The position numbers and the translations under genes are program-made. A stretch of DNA of 64,000 bases from Actinomadura coerulea (GTDB lineage Bacteria > Actinomycetota > Actinomycetes > Streptosporangiales > Streptosporangiaceae): assembly GCF_014208105.1 (NCBI RefSeq), contig NZ_JACHMQ010000001.1, positions 3,534,001 through 3,598,000 on the forward strand, written 5' to 3'. The notes under the pieces were generated by a model. That model had not been told where the DNA came from. It was given only the letters and a program-made list of their open reading frames with translations, and searched no databases. Shown in pieces: positions 7,918 through 15,617 of this stretch. Numbering within the stretch: position 1 is the first letter of the stretch; each line of letters opens with the position of its first letter.

Positions 7918-8485
7918 GCACGCCGACTGGCCCGGGACGGTGAGCATCTCGGCGGCGACCCTGTACGCGGTGGTCAGGGACGTCGCCGAGTCGCTGCGCC
8001 GGGCCGGCGTCCCCAAGCTCGTGCTGGTCAACGGGCACGGGGGCAACTACGTGCTCGGCAACGTCGTCCAGGAGGCGCACGGCGACATGGCCCTGTTCCC
8101 CGCGATGGAGCACTGGGAGGCGGCGGAGCGGGCGTCCGGCGCCGAGACGCCCGCGGTCAGCGACATGCACGCCGGGGAGCTGGAGACCTCCATCCTGCTG
8201 CACGCCCATCCCGAGCTGGTGCGGGACGGGTACCAGACCGCCGACCACCTCGCCGACGACCGGAGGCACCTCCTGACGACGGGGATGGCGGCCTACACGA
8301 CGTCCGGCGTCGTCGGGCGGCCGTCACTGGCCAGCGCCGACAAGGGCCGGGAGACGCTGCGGAGCTTCGTCGCGTCGTTCGGGGACGTCCTCGCGGTGCT
8401 TCAGCAGCAGGGCGGCCGCGCCGGGCAGGGCCGCGATGAAGGTGAGCACCCCGTACACGACGGAGACGGTCAGGCCCTGCGCTGA
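7724..8485 (+). CDS. Creatininase-family amidohydrolase (candidate FAPy deformylase)
   Basis: The family's metal-binding blocks are clear: VAVLPIGSHEQHGPFLPLAT followed by DT, VLVNGHGGNYVLGN, and DMHAGELETS. The conserved fold starts almost at the ATG, so the overlap with the PAP2 gene is real unless a frameshift is involved. Family members cleave cyclic or acyclic amides; archaeal ArfB of this family removes the formyl group from FAPy made from GTP. The neighbouring operon encodes a GTP cyclohydrolase II variant expected to make FAPy, so deformylation is a reasonable inference. The C-terminal 50 residues look degenerate and overlap the convergent UPF0104 gene by 162 bases. Confidence 0.85.
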   Translation: MLPTHTSPEVPDVPVAVLPIGSHEQHGPFLPLATDTVIACTIAAEIAKAYPVRTLPPVTISCSHEHADWPGTVSISAATLYAVVRDVAESLRRAGVPKLVLVNGHGGNYVLGNVVQEAHGDMALFPAMEHWEAAERASGAETPAVSDMHAGELETSILLHAHPELVRDGYQTADHLADDRRHLLTTGMAAYTTSGVVGRPSLASADKGRETLRSFVASFGDVLAVLQQQGGRAGQGRDEGEHPVHDGDGQALR

Positions 8486-9253
8486 GCCGAGCCCGGCCGC
8501 GCCGAACGCCAGGGCGAGCACGGCCTCGCGCGGCCCCCAGCCGCCGACGTTCACCGGCAGCACCATCACCAGGAGCGCCAGCAGCAGCAGCGGCAGGAGG
8601 GTGAGCAGCGGAGCCGTCGCGCCGACGAGGCGGGCCGCGACGACGAACAGGGCGAGGTGCCCGGCCAGCGCCGCGACCGAAAGGCCCATGATCGCGGGCC
8701 AGGCGCGCAGGGCGGCGCGCACGTCCGCGAAGGCGGGCGCCAGCGCGCGGCGCCGCCACCGGGCGAGGAGCGGCACCGCCGCCAGGACGGCCCCCGCCGG
8801 GACCAGGGCGGGCGCCATCGCCGACACCAGGGCGGGATGGGCGAGCAGCGCGGCGACGCCCGCGACGATCGCGACGCCCTGGCCCGCGAGGCGTTCGAGG
8901 AACACGGCCCGCACGCCGCGCGCGACGTCGCCCGCCCGGTGCCCGTGGCTCACCGCGCGGTGGACGTCCCCGAGCACGCCCGCGGGGAGCACGGCGTTGA
9001 GGAACTGGGACCGGTAGTAGTCCGCGACGGCTCCGCCCAGCGGAAGGCGCAGGCCGAGCCGCCGCGCGACGAGCCACCAGCGTGCGGCGCTGAGCACGGT
9101 GGTCAGCAGGCCCAGGGCGAGCGCGACGGCCACGGCCCCGGCGTCCACGGCGCGGAGCGCGTCCACGAACGCGTCCGTGCTGTGCCACCACAGGAGCGCG
9201 GTGAGGATGCCCAGGCCGGCGAGCAGCCGCAGCCAGGGCAGGAACTTCGTCAC
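8324..9253 (-). CDS. UPF0104 / lysylphosphatidylglycerol-synthase-type membrane protein
   Basis: A 309-residue protein with about eight membrane helices, starting FLPWLRLLAGLGILTALLWW and containing SQFLNAVLPAGVLGDVHRAV and MVLPVNVGGWGPREAVLALA, the two signature loops of the LPG_synthase_TM/UPF0104 family (NxxLPAGxxGDxxR and PxxxGGxGxRE). Relatives are flippases or membrane parts of lipid-modifying enzymes. Its GTG overlaps the methyltransferase stop (GTGA), making it the last gene of a seven-gene operon. It probably moves or anchors the lipid-linked product of that operon. Confidence 0.88.
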   Translation of the reverse strand: MTKFLPWLRLLAGLGILTALLWWHSTDAFVDALRAVDAGAVAVALALGLLTTVLSAARWWLVARRLGLRLPLGGAVADYYRSQFLNAVLPAGVLGDVHRAVSHGHRAGDVARGVRAVFLERLAGQGVAIVAGVAALLAHPALVSAMAPALVPAGAVLAAVPLLARWRRRALAPAFADVRAALRAWPAIMGLSVAALAGHLALFVVAARLVGATAPLLTLLPLLLLALLVMVLPVNVGGWGPREAVLALAFGAAGLGSAQGLTVSVVYGVLTFIAALPGAAALLLKHREDVPERRDEAPQRLPALVGAGQ

Positions 9254-10077
9254 GAGGAGCTCCCGGGGAGGACGAGGAGGTCGACGTGGTGGACCTCGGC
9301 GGTGAGGCGTCCGGCGGCGCACTCGGTGAGGCGGCGGCCGAGGTAGTCGCCCGCGAAAGGGGCCAGGTCCGGCCGCTGCTCGACGGCGGCGGCGACCCAG
9401 CCGCGCAGCCACTCGGCGGTCAGCGCGGCCTGGCCGGGGCCGAGCCGCCACGGGCTCGGGCGCGCCTGGACGGACGCGCCGCGGCGGCCGAACGCCCGGG
9501 TCGCGGCGGCGACGGCGTCGGGGCCGAGGAGCCCGTCGCGCCGCTGGTGGGCGTCGAAGGCGGCGGCGAACTCGGCGTCGAGCGGCTCGGACGGGGAGAG
9601 CCGGACGCGCCCGACGACCGACAGGGTGAGCAGCACCGGGCAGGCGGCCGCGGCGGCGATCGCCTCGACCTCGGCCGCGGTGAGCACGTCCAGCAGCGCG
9701 GACGCGGTGACCAGCGAAGCGCCGACCAGGTCGGACGCGCGGAGCGCGCCGATGTCGCCCGCGCGCGTCTCGACCGTCGCGGGCGTCCCGTCGGCGGTGA
9801 CGTACTCGCTCGCGCGGGCGCGGTCGAGCAGCCGCGGATCGCCGTCGTGCAGGATCCAGTGCTGCGGGCCTCGCAGCCGCCCGGACAGCCAGCGCCCCTG
9901 GGAGCCGGTGCCGCACCCGAGGTCCCAGATGACCAGGGGCCCCTCCTGCGGGAGCGCGGAGCGGAGCGGATCGAGCAGCTCCGCGGCCCGTGCCGTCGCG
10001 TCCGCGCCCTCGCGCAGCTCCAGCCAGGACGGATCGAACCCCGTCACAGCGCCTCCCCGCGCCTCGACCCCCGTCAC
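9250..10077 (-). CDS. SAM-dependent methyltransferase, class I
   Basis: A 275-residue protein with the SAM-binding loop VIWDLGCGTGSQGRWLSGRL, an acidic second strand (WILHDGDPRLLDRA) and ALLDVLTAAEVEAI after strand 4. The substrate is not predictable; the operon suggests a glycosylated pterin- or pyrimidine-type small molecule. The start at 10077 overlaps the glycosyltransferase stop (GTGA). A second in-frame GTG at 10047 has the same upstream sequence because a 30-base unit carrying the ribosome site and start codon is tandemly duplicated. Confidence 0.85.
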   Translation of the reverse strand: MTGVEARGGAVTGFDPSWLELREGADATARAAELLDPLRSALPQEGPLVIWDLGCGTGSQGRWLSGRLRGPQHWILHDGDPRLLDRARASEYVTADGTPATVETRAGDIGALRASDLVGASLVTASALLDVLTAAEVEAIAAAAACPVLLTLSVVGRVRLSPSEPLDAEFAAAFDAHQRRDGLLGPDAVAAATRAFGRRGASVQARPSPWRLGPGQAALTAEWLRGWVAAAVEQRPDLAPFAGDYLGRRLTECAAGRLTAEVHHVDLLVLPGSSS

Positions 10078-10087
10078 AGCGCCTCCC
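10039..10087. repeat. 30-bp-period tandem duplication of a ribosome site plus start codon
   Basis: Nineteen identical bases recur exactly 30 bases apart (10039-10057 and 10069-10087). On the minus strand each copy reads GGGAGGCGCTGTGACGGGG, a ribosome site with a GTG start. The copies are in frame, so the methyltransferase has two equally good starts ten codons apart. Confidence 0.85.
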
Positions 10088-11147
10088 TTCGAAGTTCGGA
10101 CAGAACAACCGACATGCGGCGGGCGGTCTCGTCCCAGCCGGGCAGCATGCCGCGCCGCAGCCGGGCGGAGGCGCGCAGCCGGTCGCGCGACTCCGGTTCG
10201 ACGAGCCAGCGGCGCAGCGCCGCGCCCAGCGCGACGGGGTCGTCCGGCGGGACGAGCATGCCGGGGACGGCCCCGGACGGATCCCAGCCGAGCGTGTCGG
10301 GAACCCCGTCCACCGAGGTCGCGAGCACGGGGATCCCGCGCGCCAGGGCCTCGGTCACCACCATCCCGAACGTCTCCGCGCGGGAGGCCAGGACGAGCAG
10401 GTCGGCACCGGCGTAGGCGTCCTCCAGCCGCTTGCCGGTCAGCGGGCCCGCCAGCTCGACGCGCCCGTCGAGGCGGTGACCGCCGATCAGCCGGCGGACC
10501 CGCGCGACGTGTCCCGGGTCGCCGCCCAGCGGCCCGACGCACTCGCAGTCCCAGGACAGGTGCGCGATGGTGGCGAGCGCCTCCACCAAGACGTCGTGCC
10601 CCTTGCGCGGGGTCACCGACGCCACGCACAGCAGGCGCGCCGCCCCGTCGGTGCCGGACGCGAGCGGCGCCGGGTCGGTGCCCGGCTCGACGGCGTGGAC
10701 GCGGGACGGCTCCAGACCGTGGTGGGCGATCAGGTGGTCCCGGGCCCACAGGCTCGTCGCGACGACGGCGCCGGCCGCCTCCAGTACCTCGCGTTCGCCC
10801 GCGTCCAGATCGCCCTGCCCGGGTTCGTCCGCGAGCGGGAGGTGGACGAGGACGGCGAGCCGCAGCCGCCCCGCCGCCGGAACGACGATCTCCGGGACGC
10901 CGCACGCCACCAGCCCGTCCATCAGGACGACGGACCCGCCGGGCAGCGCCGCCAGCGCGCGTTCGAGCCCGGCGCGGGCCGCCCGGTCCGGCCGCGGCCA
11001 CGCGCCGGGCACCGCCACCTCCCGGACGGGCCGCCCGGACGCCGCGAGCTCCTCGCACAGCCGCCGGTCGTACCGGTTGCCGCCGCTCGGGGCGGCGGCG
11101 TCGTCGACGCCGCCCGGGACGACCACGCACACCTCGCGGGACGTCAC
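10074..11147 (-). CDS. Glycosyltransferase, GT4 family (GT-B fold)
   Basis: A 357-residue protein. The N-terminal half begins [20 protein letters not shown] with the GGxxR donor loop, and the C-terminal half has [20 protein letters not shown] and [20 protein letters not shown], the ExFGxxxxE donor-binding motif of GT4 enzymes. It transfers a sugar from a nucleotide donor with retention. The acceptor is presumably the pathway intermediate made by the upstream enzymes. Start and stop overlap both neighbours by 4 bases, so it is translated as part of the operon. Confidence 0.9.
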   Translation of the reverse strand: MTSREVCVVVPGGVDDAAAPSGGNRYDRRLCEELAASGRPVREVAVPGAWPRPDRAARAGLERALAALPGGSVVLMDGLVACGVPEIVVPAAGRLRLAVLVHLPLADEPGQGDLDAGEREVLEAAGAVVATSLWARDHLIAHHGLEPSRVHAVEPGTDPAPLASGTDGAARLLCVASVTPRKGHDVLVEALATIAHLSWDCECVGPLGGDPGHVARVRRLIGGHRLDGRVELAGPLTGKRLEDAYAGADLLVLASRAETFGMVVTEALARGIPVLATSVDGVPDTLGWDPSGAVPGMLVPPDDPVALGAALRRWLVEPESRDRLRASARLRRGMLPGWDETARRMSVVLSELRREAL

Positions 11148-11542
11148 AGCTCACGCTCGTAGCTGGCCCAGGCGACGTGCGACTCGTGCAGCGTCACCGT
11201 GATGCCGGCGAGGCCGGCGGCGTTCGCGCCGAGCGCCCCGGCGCCCACCCGGTCGGCGAGCCGGTCGGCGATGACCTTGGCGAGGAACTCCGTCGAGGTG
11301 TTGACCCCGGCGAAGTCCGGCTCCTCGTCCAGGTTGCGGTAGTTCAGCGCGCCGAGGACCTCGCCGAGCTCGCGGGTCGCGAGCCCGATGTCGACGACGA
11401 TGCCGTCCGGGTCGAGGTCCGCCCGGCGGAACGTCGCGTCGACCACGAACGTCGCGCCGTGCAGGTGCTGCGCGGGTCCGAAGACCTCGCCGCGGAAGCT
11501 GTGCGCGATCATGACGTGGTCGCGGACGGTGATGGCGAACAA
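11144..11542 (-). CDS. 6-pyruvoyl-tetrahydropterin synthase/QueD homologue without catalytic residues
   Basis: A 132-residue T-fold protein ([20 protein letters not shown]). Aligned by eye with E. coli QueD, zinc ligands His14 and His28 remain but the third is Ala30; the catalytic Cys is Ala24; and the Asp-His pair is Asn-Tyr in ALNYRNLDE. The pterin-binding Glu residues (TSTEFLA and TLHESH) are kept. I recall the same description for S. coelicolor SCO6650, whose structure showed no zinc and no PTPS activity. It probably binds a GTP-derived ring and does different chemistry or acts as a carrier. It follows the dehydrogenase gene by 12 bases. Confidence 0.85.
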   Translation of the reverse strand: MFAITVRDHVMIAHSFRGEVFGPAQHLHGATFVVDATFRRADLDPDGIVVDIGLATRELGEVLGALNYRNLDEEPDFAGVNTSTEFLAKVIADRLADRVGAGALGANAAGLAGITVTLHESHVAWASYEREL

Positions 11543-11554
11543 CGAACGTCCTCC

Positions 11555-12526
11555 TCAGTAGGCGATCCGGTGGCACAGGGCGGGCAGCTCGCCGCCCGCG
11601 AGGCGCGGCATCAGCCGCGGCAGCTCGGCGAACGGGCTCTCCCCGGTGATCAGCTCGCCGAAGGCGGGGGCCGCGAGCAGCCGCAGCGCGAGCGCGATCC
11701 GGTCGGCGAAGGCGCGGCGCGACCGGCGGGACGGCGGGACGGCGCCGACCTGGCTGCCCCGGATCGTCAGCCGCCGCGAGTGGAAGAACTCCCCCAGCGG
11801 GACGCTGACCCGCCGGTCGCCGTACCAGCTCAGCTCGATCACCTCCCCCTCCGGTGCGAGCAGCTCCAGCGACCGGGCGAGCCCCGCCTCGGACGCGCTC
11901 GCGTGGAAGACCAGGTCGCAGCCCCCCTCGGCCTGGTCGGGGTGGGCGAACCCGACGCCGAGCGCCCGCGCGACGTCCGCGCGGGACGGGTCGGTGTCGA
12001 CCAGCTGGACGCGGCACCCCGGGAACCCCGCGAGGACGCCGGCGACCGAGCAGCCGACCATCCCGGCGCCGACCACGGCGATGCGGTCGCCGACGAGCGG
12101 CGCCGCGTCCCACAGCGCGTTCACGGCCGTCTCCACCGTCCCGGCGAGGATCGCCCGCTCCGGCGGCACCTCGTCCGGGACGGCGCTGACCGCGCTCGCC
12201 GGGACGACGTACCGGGTCTGGTGCGGGTAGAGGCAGAACACCGTGCGCCCGGCCAGCCCGGCGGGGCCCTGCTCGACCACGCCGACGTTCAGATACCCGT
12301 ACTTGACCGGCCCGGGGAACGCCCCGTCCTGGAACGGCGCCCGCATGATGGCGTGCTGGTTCGGCGGGACGCCGCCGCGGAACACGATCGCCTCGGTGCC
12401 GCGGCTCACGCCCGAGAACAGCGTCCGGACCAGCACCTCCCCCGGTCCGGGCTCGGGCAGGACGACATCGCGGATCTCGCCCTCACCTGGCGACCGGATC
12501 CAGAAGGCGCGCGCTTCGCGCTCCAT
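11555..12526 (-). CDS. Medium-chain (zinc-type) dehydrogenase lacking the GHE motif
   Basis: A 323-residue MDR protein. The N-terminal GroES-like part (PGEVLVRTLFSGVSRGTEAI) leads to KYGYLNVGVVEQG where classical enzymes have GHExxGxV, so the catalytic zinc site is not standard. The Rossmann loop is IAVVGAGMVGCSVAGVLAG. This subgroup resembles BchC-like and other natural-product dehydrogenases. The ATG at 12526 has GGGAGGGG upstream and was preferred over a GTG at 12586. It overlaps the end of the preceding CDP-alcohol transferase by 44 bases. It may oxidise or reduce a sugar or side-chain alcohol in the pathway. Confidence 0.85.
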   Translation of the reverse strand: MEREARAFWIRSPGEGEIRDVVLPEPGPGEVLVRTLFSGVSRGTEAIVFRGGVPPNQHAIMRAPFQDGAFPGPVKYGYLNVGVVEQGPAGLAGRTVFCLYPHQTRYVVPASAVSAVPDEVPPERAILAGTVETAVNALWDAAPLVGDRIAVVGAGMVGCSVAGVLAGFPGCRVQLVDTDPSRADVARALGVGFAHPDQAEGGCDLVFHASASEAGLARSLELLAPEGEVIELSWYGDRRVSVPLGEFFHSRRLTIRGSQVGAVPPSRRSRRAFADRIALALRLLAAPAFGELITGESPFAELPRLMPRLAGGELPALCHRIAY

Positions 12527-13313
12527 CCGTGCCCCTCCCCCGAGTCGTCCGGGTCTCCTGAGTACGTCGGGCCTCTTCGGCTCCACGGGTCACACGATCG
12601 GCCATGTGCCGCCGCTTCGCCAGCCACGCCACGTCCCGTCCGAAGGACCACACCAGCAGCGCCAGCGCCGCCGCCACGAGCGCGCCCGAGTGCGGCACGA
12701 CGCCCGACGCCGCGACGACCAGCGCCACCCCCTGCACCACGGCGACGGCCTTGCGCGCGACGCTCGGCCGCAGGTCCGCGCGCAGCCACGGCGCCGTCCA
12801 GGCCGCCGCGCCGAACGCGTACCGCATCGCCCCGATTGCCAGCACCCACGGCCCCGCCGACCGGGCGACCTCGACGCTCAGCACCAGCACCAGCACCGCG
12901 TCGGTCTCCATGTCGAACCGGGCCCCGAGCCTGGACACCGTCCCAGTGCGCCGGGCCACCCGGCCGTCGACGCCGTCCAGCACGAGGGCCGCGGACGCGG
13001 CCGCGACGAGCGGCCAGACGCCGGCGTCACCGGTGAGATGCCCCGCGACCAGCGCCGCGACACCCCCGGTGAGCACCACCCGCACCAGCGTCACGTGATC
13101 GGCCGGCCCGAGCGCCGGCCGCCGCCGGAACGCCGCGGTCAGCAGCGCCCACGAGGCCAGCGCGTACCCGGCGCCCACGGCCAGGCCCGCGTGGCCGGGA
13201 CGGAGCAGGGCCAGCAGGGCGAGCTGGGCGGCGGCGGCCGCCGCCAGCTCCGGCCCCCGCGCCAGGCGGGGGCGGCGCGGCGCCGGGCGCGCGAGCGCCG
13301 CCGGCCGCGTCAT
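12483..13313 (-). CDS. CDP-alcohol phosphatidyltransferase family membrane protein
   Basis: A 276-residue protein with six or so membrane helices. The family motif DGxxARxxxxxxxxGxxxDxxxD is complete in DGVDGRVARRTGTVSRLGAR followed by FDMETD. Enzymes of this family join a CDP-linked alcohol or lipid to a second alcohol at the membrane. Its ATG overlaps the ribA-like stop (ATGA). In this operon it may create a phosphodiester link between a lipid or polyol and the GTP-derived moiety. The Arg-rich tail extends over the next gene's start. Confidence 0.88.
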   Translation of the reverse strand: MTRPAALARPAPRRPRLARGPELAAAAAAQLALLALLRPGHAGLAVGAGYALASWALLTAAFRRRPALGPADHVTLVRVVLTGGVAALVAGHLTGDAGVWPLVAAASAALVLDGVDGRVARRTGTVSRLGARFDMETDAVLVLVLSVEVARSAGPWVLAIGAMRYAFGAAAWTAPWLRADLRPSVARKAVAVVQGVALVVAASGVVPHSGALVAAALALLVWSFGRDVAWLAKRRHMADRVTRGAEEARRTQETRTTRGRGTDGARSARLLDPVAR

Positions 13314-13957
13314 CGCCGCACCTCGCCGAGCACCCCGGCGGGGGCGTCGAGCTGCGGGAGGTCGTGGCCGAGCCGGTCGCGCTTGGCGGTGAGGTAGCGG
13401 ACGTTGTCGGCGCTGACCGGGACCAGCAGCGGGACGCGCGCCGCGACGGTGACCCCGTAGGACTCCAGCGCGCTGACCTTCACCGGGTTGTTGGACATCA
13501 GCCGCACCGACCGGACGCCGAGATGCCGCAGGATCCGGGCGGCGGGGCCGTAGTCGCGCACGTCCACCGGCAGCCCGATGGCCGTGGCGGAGTCGACGGT
13601 GTCCAGGCCCTGGTCGTCCTGCAGGATGTGGGTCCGGACCTTCGCCACCAGACCGATCCCGCGGCCCTCGTGGCCGCGCAGGTAGACCAGCGCACCGGCG
13701 CCCTCGCGGGCGATGGCGTCCAGGGCGGCGCCGAGCTGGTCCCCGCACTCGCAGCGCGTCGCGCCGAAGATGTCGCCCGTCATGCACTCGGAGTGCATCC
13801 GGACGAGCACGTCCTCGCGCCCCCGCACCTCGCCGCGCACCAGCGCCATGTGCTCGTGCCCGTCGACCGGGTCCCGGAACGCGACGGCGCGGAACACGCC
13901 GCGCCGGGTCCTGAGATCCGCCTCCGCGATGTCCTTCTGGTCGATGCCCTCGTCCAT
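13310..13957 (-). CDS. ribA: GTP cyclohydrolase II homologue, Tyr-to-His variant (FAPy-forming type?)
   Basis: A 215-residue protein with the zinc-binding block HSECMTGDIFGATRCECGDQ, the Arg-containing catalytic loop LRGHEGRGIGLVAKVR and LMSNNPVKVSALESYGV. The catalytic Tyr105 of E. coli RibA (in RAY) is His110 here (RTH). In S. coelicolor the homologue SCO6655 also lacks this Tyr (Met) and, as I recall, stops at the formylated pyrimidine FAPy. Stand-alone RibA with no ribB domain and no other riboflavin gene nearby argues against riboflavin synthesis. It heads the seven-gene operon; GGGAG precedes the ATG. Confidence 0.9.
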   Translation of the reverse strand: MDEGIDQKDIAEADLRTRRGVFRAVAFRDPVDGHEHMALVRGEVRGREDVLVRMHSECMTGDIFGATRCECGDQLGAALDAIAREGAGALVYLRGHEGRGIGLVAKVRTHILQDDQGLDTVDSATAIGLPVDVRDYGPAARILRHLGVRSVRLMSNNPVKVSALESYGVTVAARVPLLVPVSADNVRYLTAKRDRLGHDLPQLDAPAGVLGEVRR

Positions 13958-14070
13958 CGCTCCCCTTCCCTGGCTACACGACCACCCCTGATACGTCGCG
14001 AACGCCCGAGGTGGTTGTGTCCCAAAACGGTCCGTACAACCGATGGCACGCAGGGGAGGCGCTCCAGGGT

Positions 14071-14817
14071 TCAGCCCAGGCGGACGCGGACCACCAAGTC
14101 GTGAAGGGCGCGGCGGTTCGCGGGCGCTTCGGGGAGGGCGCTGCGGTCGCGTTCGTCCTCCAGGAGGGCGGTGAGCGCGGCGATGTCGTCCTGCAGGCGG
14201 GACGTGTCCGGCGCGTCCCGCGGCAGCGCGCCGTGCTCGGCGGCGCGCTTCGCCTCGATCAGCTCGGGCAGGTAGCGCGGCCCGTCTCCGGCGAGCCGTG
14301 TCAGGTCGGCCTCGACCTCGCCGGTCCGCATCAGATGGACGCCCGTCAGCAGCACCCGGAACGTGTAGAGGAGCGGTTTGAGCTCTCGTGACTGCTCGAA
14401 CAGCTTCCACTGGGACCGCGCGAACCCCAGGTAGTGGTGCGCGTGGTTGAAGGTGACCAGGCCGGGAACGAGCGACCTCAGCTCGGCGTGCACGGGAGAG
14501 GTGGCCACGACCAGGGGCGACATGAGCTGCTCCAGGACGTAGCCGTTGCGCCGCAGAAGCAGCGCGCAGAACTTGGCCAGGTCGTGGGTGACCGCGTCGG
14601 CCTCCACTCCGGCGTGGTCCCACATCAGCGTGACGGTCTCCTCCCCCGTGTCCAGACCGACGATCTCCTCCAGCGGCAGCAGGTGGACGCCGCGCAGGTC
14701 GACGTCGGAGTCCCGCGACGGGAACCCGTACAGGTGCGCGCCGCTGACGGTGAGGAAGGCGCGGGGATAGGGGTGGTCGGCGGCGAGGCGGTCGGCCATG
14801 CCCTCGGGGAGGTTCAC
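14071..14817 (-). CDS. Predicted nucleotidyltransferase (COG3541-like), copy A
   Basis: A 248-residue protein of the DNA-polymerase-beta/MNT superfamily. The active-site pattern is SGAHLYGFPSRDSDVDLRGV (GS-type loop plus DxD), followed by a helical domain rich in Leu and Arg. The GTG at 14817 overlaps the stop of copy B, so the pair is translationally coupled. Substrates of this family are unknown; relatives add nucleotides to small molecules, RNA or proteins. It ends 114 bases upstream of the ribA-like operon on the same strand. Confidence 0.8.
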   Translation of the reverse strand: MNLPEGMADRLAADHPYPRAFLTVSGAHLYGFPSRDSDVDLRGVHLLPLEEIVGLDTGEETVTLMWDHAGVEADAVTHDLAKFCALLLRRNGYVLEQLMSPLVVATSPVHAELRSLVPGLVTFNHAHHYLGFARSQWKLFEQSRELKPLLYTFRVLLTGVHLMRTGEVEADLTRLAGDGPRYLPELIEAKRAAEHGALPRDAPDTSRLQDDIAALTALLEDERDRSALPEAPANRRALHDLVVRVRLG

Positions 14818-15515
14818 CAGGTCACACTCCTGCGTCGAACGGAGACAAGCAGTTCCTCGACCGCGGCGCGGTCGGGTTCGGGCGGCAGCGGGCTGCGGTC
14901 CAGGGCCCCGTCCATCGCGGCGCCGAGGGAGGCGCGCCACACGTCGATCTCGTCCCAGCCGACCTCGCCGCGGCGGACGGCGAGGAGCCGGTCGCGCAGG
15001 CCGCCGACCTCCAGCCGCGGCTCGCCGTGCCGGACGAGGTGCAGGCCGCTCTCCAGCAGCCGCAGCAGGTGCATGACGTGCTTCCAGCGCGGCGCGCCGA
15101 CGTTGCGCAAGTCACCTTCCAGCTTGCGGAACTGGGCCTCGGCGTAGCGGAGGAACGTGCGGTGCGCATTCCGGGACAGGAACGCCTTCCGCACGGCCAG
15201 CAACTCCTCGCCGACCGGCGTGACCCGCTCGACCAGCGGCGACCACAGGCACTCCAGGACGGTCGGGTTCGCGGCCAGCGCCAGCTCGCAGAAGCGCTCC
15301 AGCTCCCAGGAGAACTGCTCGGGCAGCGGGCCGTCCAGATGCGTGGGCGGCTTCGCGAAACGCCAGAACAGGGGCGCCGGGGCCGCGTAGACGCCGCGCC
15401 GGTCGACGTCGCTTCCATCGGTGGCCAGCCCGTAGGCGCGCGACCCGACCACGACCGACAGGACGGTGTGGTCGCGGACGAGGTCGAGCGCCCCGGAGGG
15501 GTCGGGTTGCGTCAC
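14814..15515 (-). CDS. Predicted nucleotidyltransferase (COG3541-like), copy B
   Basis: A 233-residue paralogue of the gene just downstream, with SVVVGSRAYGLATDGSDVDR as the GS/DxD active site and similar helical C-terminal sequence (RTFLRYAEAQFRKLEGDLRN). The GTG at 15515 was chosen over a TTG at 15533 because the fold starts soon after. Tandem copies of this family are common in actinomycetes and suggest a heterodimer. It is divergent from the alpha-glucoside operon. Confidence 0.8.
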   Translation of the reverse strand: MTQPDPSGALDLVRDHTVLSVVVGSRAYGLATDGSDVDRRGVYAAPAPLFWRFAKPPTHLDGPLPEQFSWELERFCELALAANPTVLECLWSPLVERVTPVGEELLAVRKAFLSRNAHRTFLRYAEAQFRKLEGDLRNVGAPRWKHVMHLLRLLESGLHLVRHGEPRLEVGGLRDRLLAVRRGEVGWDEIDVWRASLGAAMDGALDRSPLPPEPDRAAVEELLVSVRRRSVTW

Positions 15516-15596
15516 GCGGGCAGCCTGGCGCAAGCCCCGCGGGCATGTCGACCGGATTGTCCGGCTTGCGCAAAACGGTTACAGATCAGCCACGGA

Positions 15597-15617
15597 CTTG
15601 CTGAAAGTTTCTGCAAG
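15597..15617. promoter_or_regulatory. Maltose-type LacI operator
   Basis: An inverted repeat with 10-base arms CTTGCTGAAA and TTTCTGCAAG (one mismatch) around a single central base, resembling the CTTGCAG-type sites recognised by MalR/Reg1-like LacI repressors in Streptomyces. TTGCGCAA (15566-15573) and AACGCGTT (15634-15641) lie on either side. It is 111 bases upstream of the binding-protein gene and probably the target of the LacI regulator at 20561. Confidence 0.6.

Noticed and set aside
9250..11154. One long minus-strand protein joining glycosyltransferase region and methyltransferase
   Set aside because: The upstream part is an out-of-frame reading of the GT4 gene; the methyltransferase starts at the GTGA overlap at 10077.
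9626..13036. A plus-strand open frame of 1136 codons across the GTP-derived pathway operon
   Set aside because: It is Arg/Pro/Ala-rich with no recognisable domain and runs antisense to five well-supported genes; long antisense frames are normal in high-GC DNA.
13310..13957. Assignment of the ribA-like gene to riboflavin biosynthesis
   Set aside because: No ribB, ribD, ribE or ribH gene or FMN riboswitch is nearby, and the catalytic Tyr is missing.
14071..15515. Nucleotidyltransferase pair as an MNT-HEPN toxin-antitoxin module
   Set aside because: Both proteins have the nucleotidyltransferase motif and neither has the HEPN RxxxxH motif.
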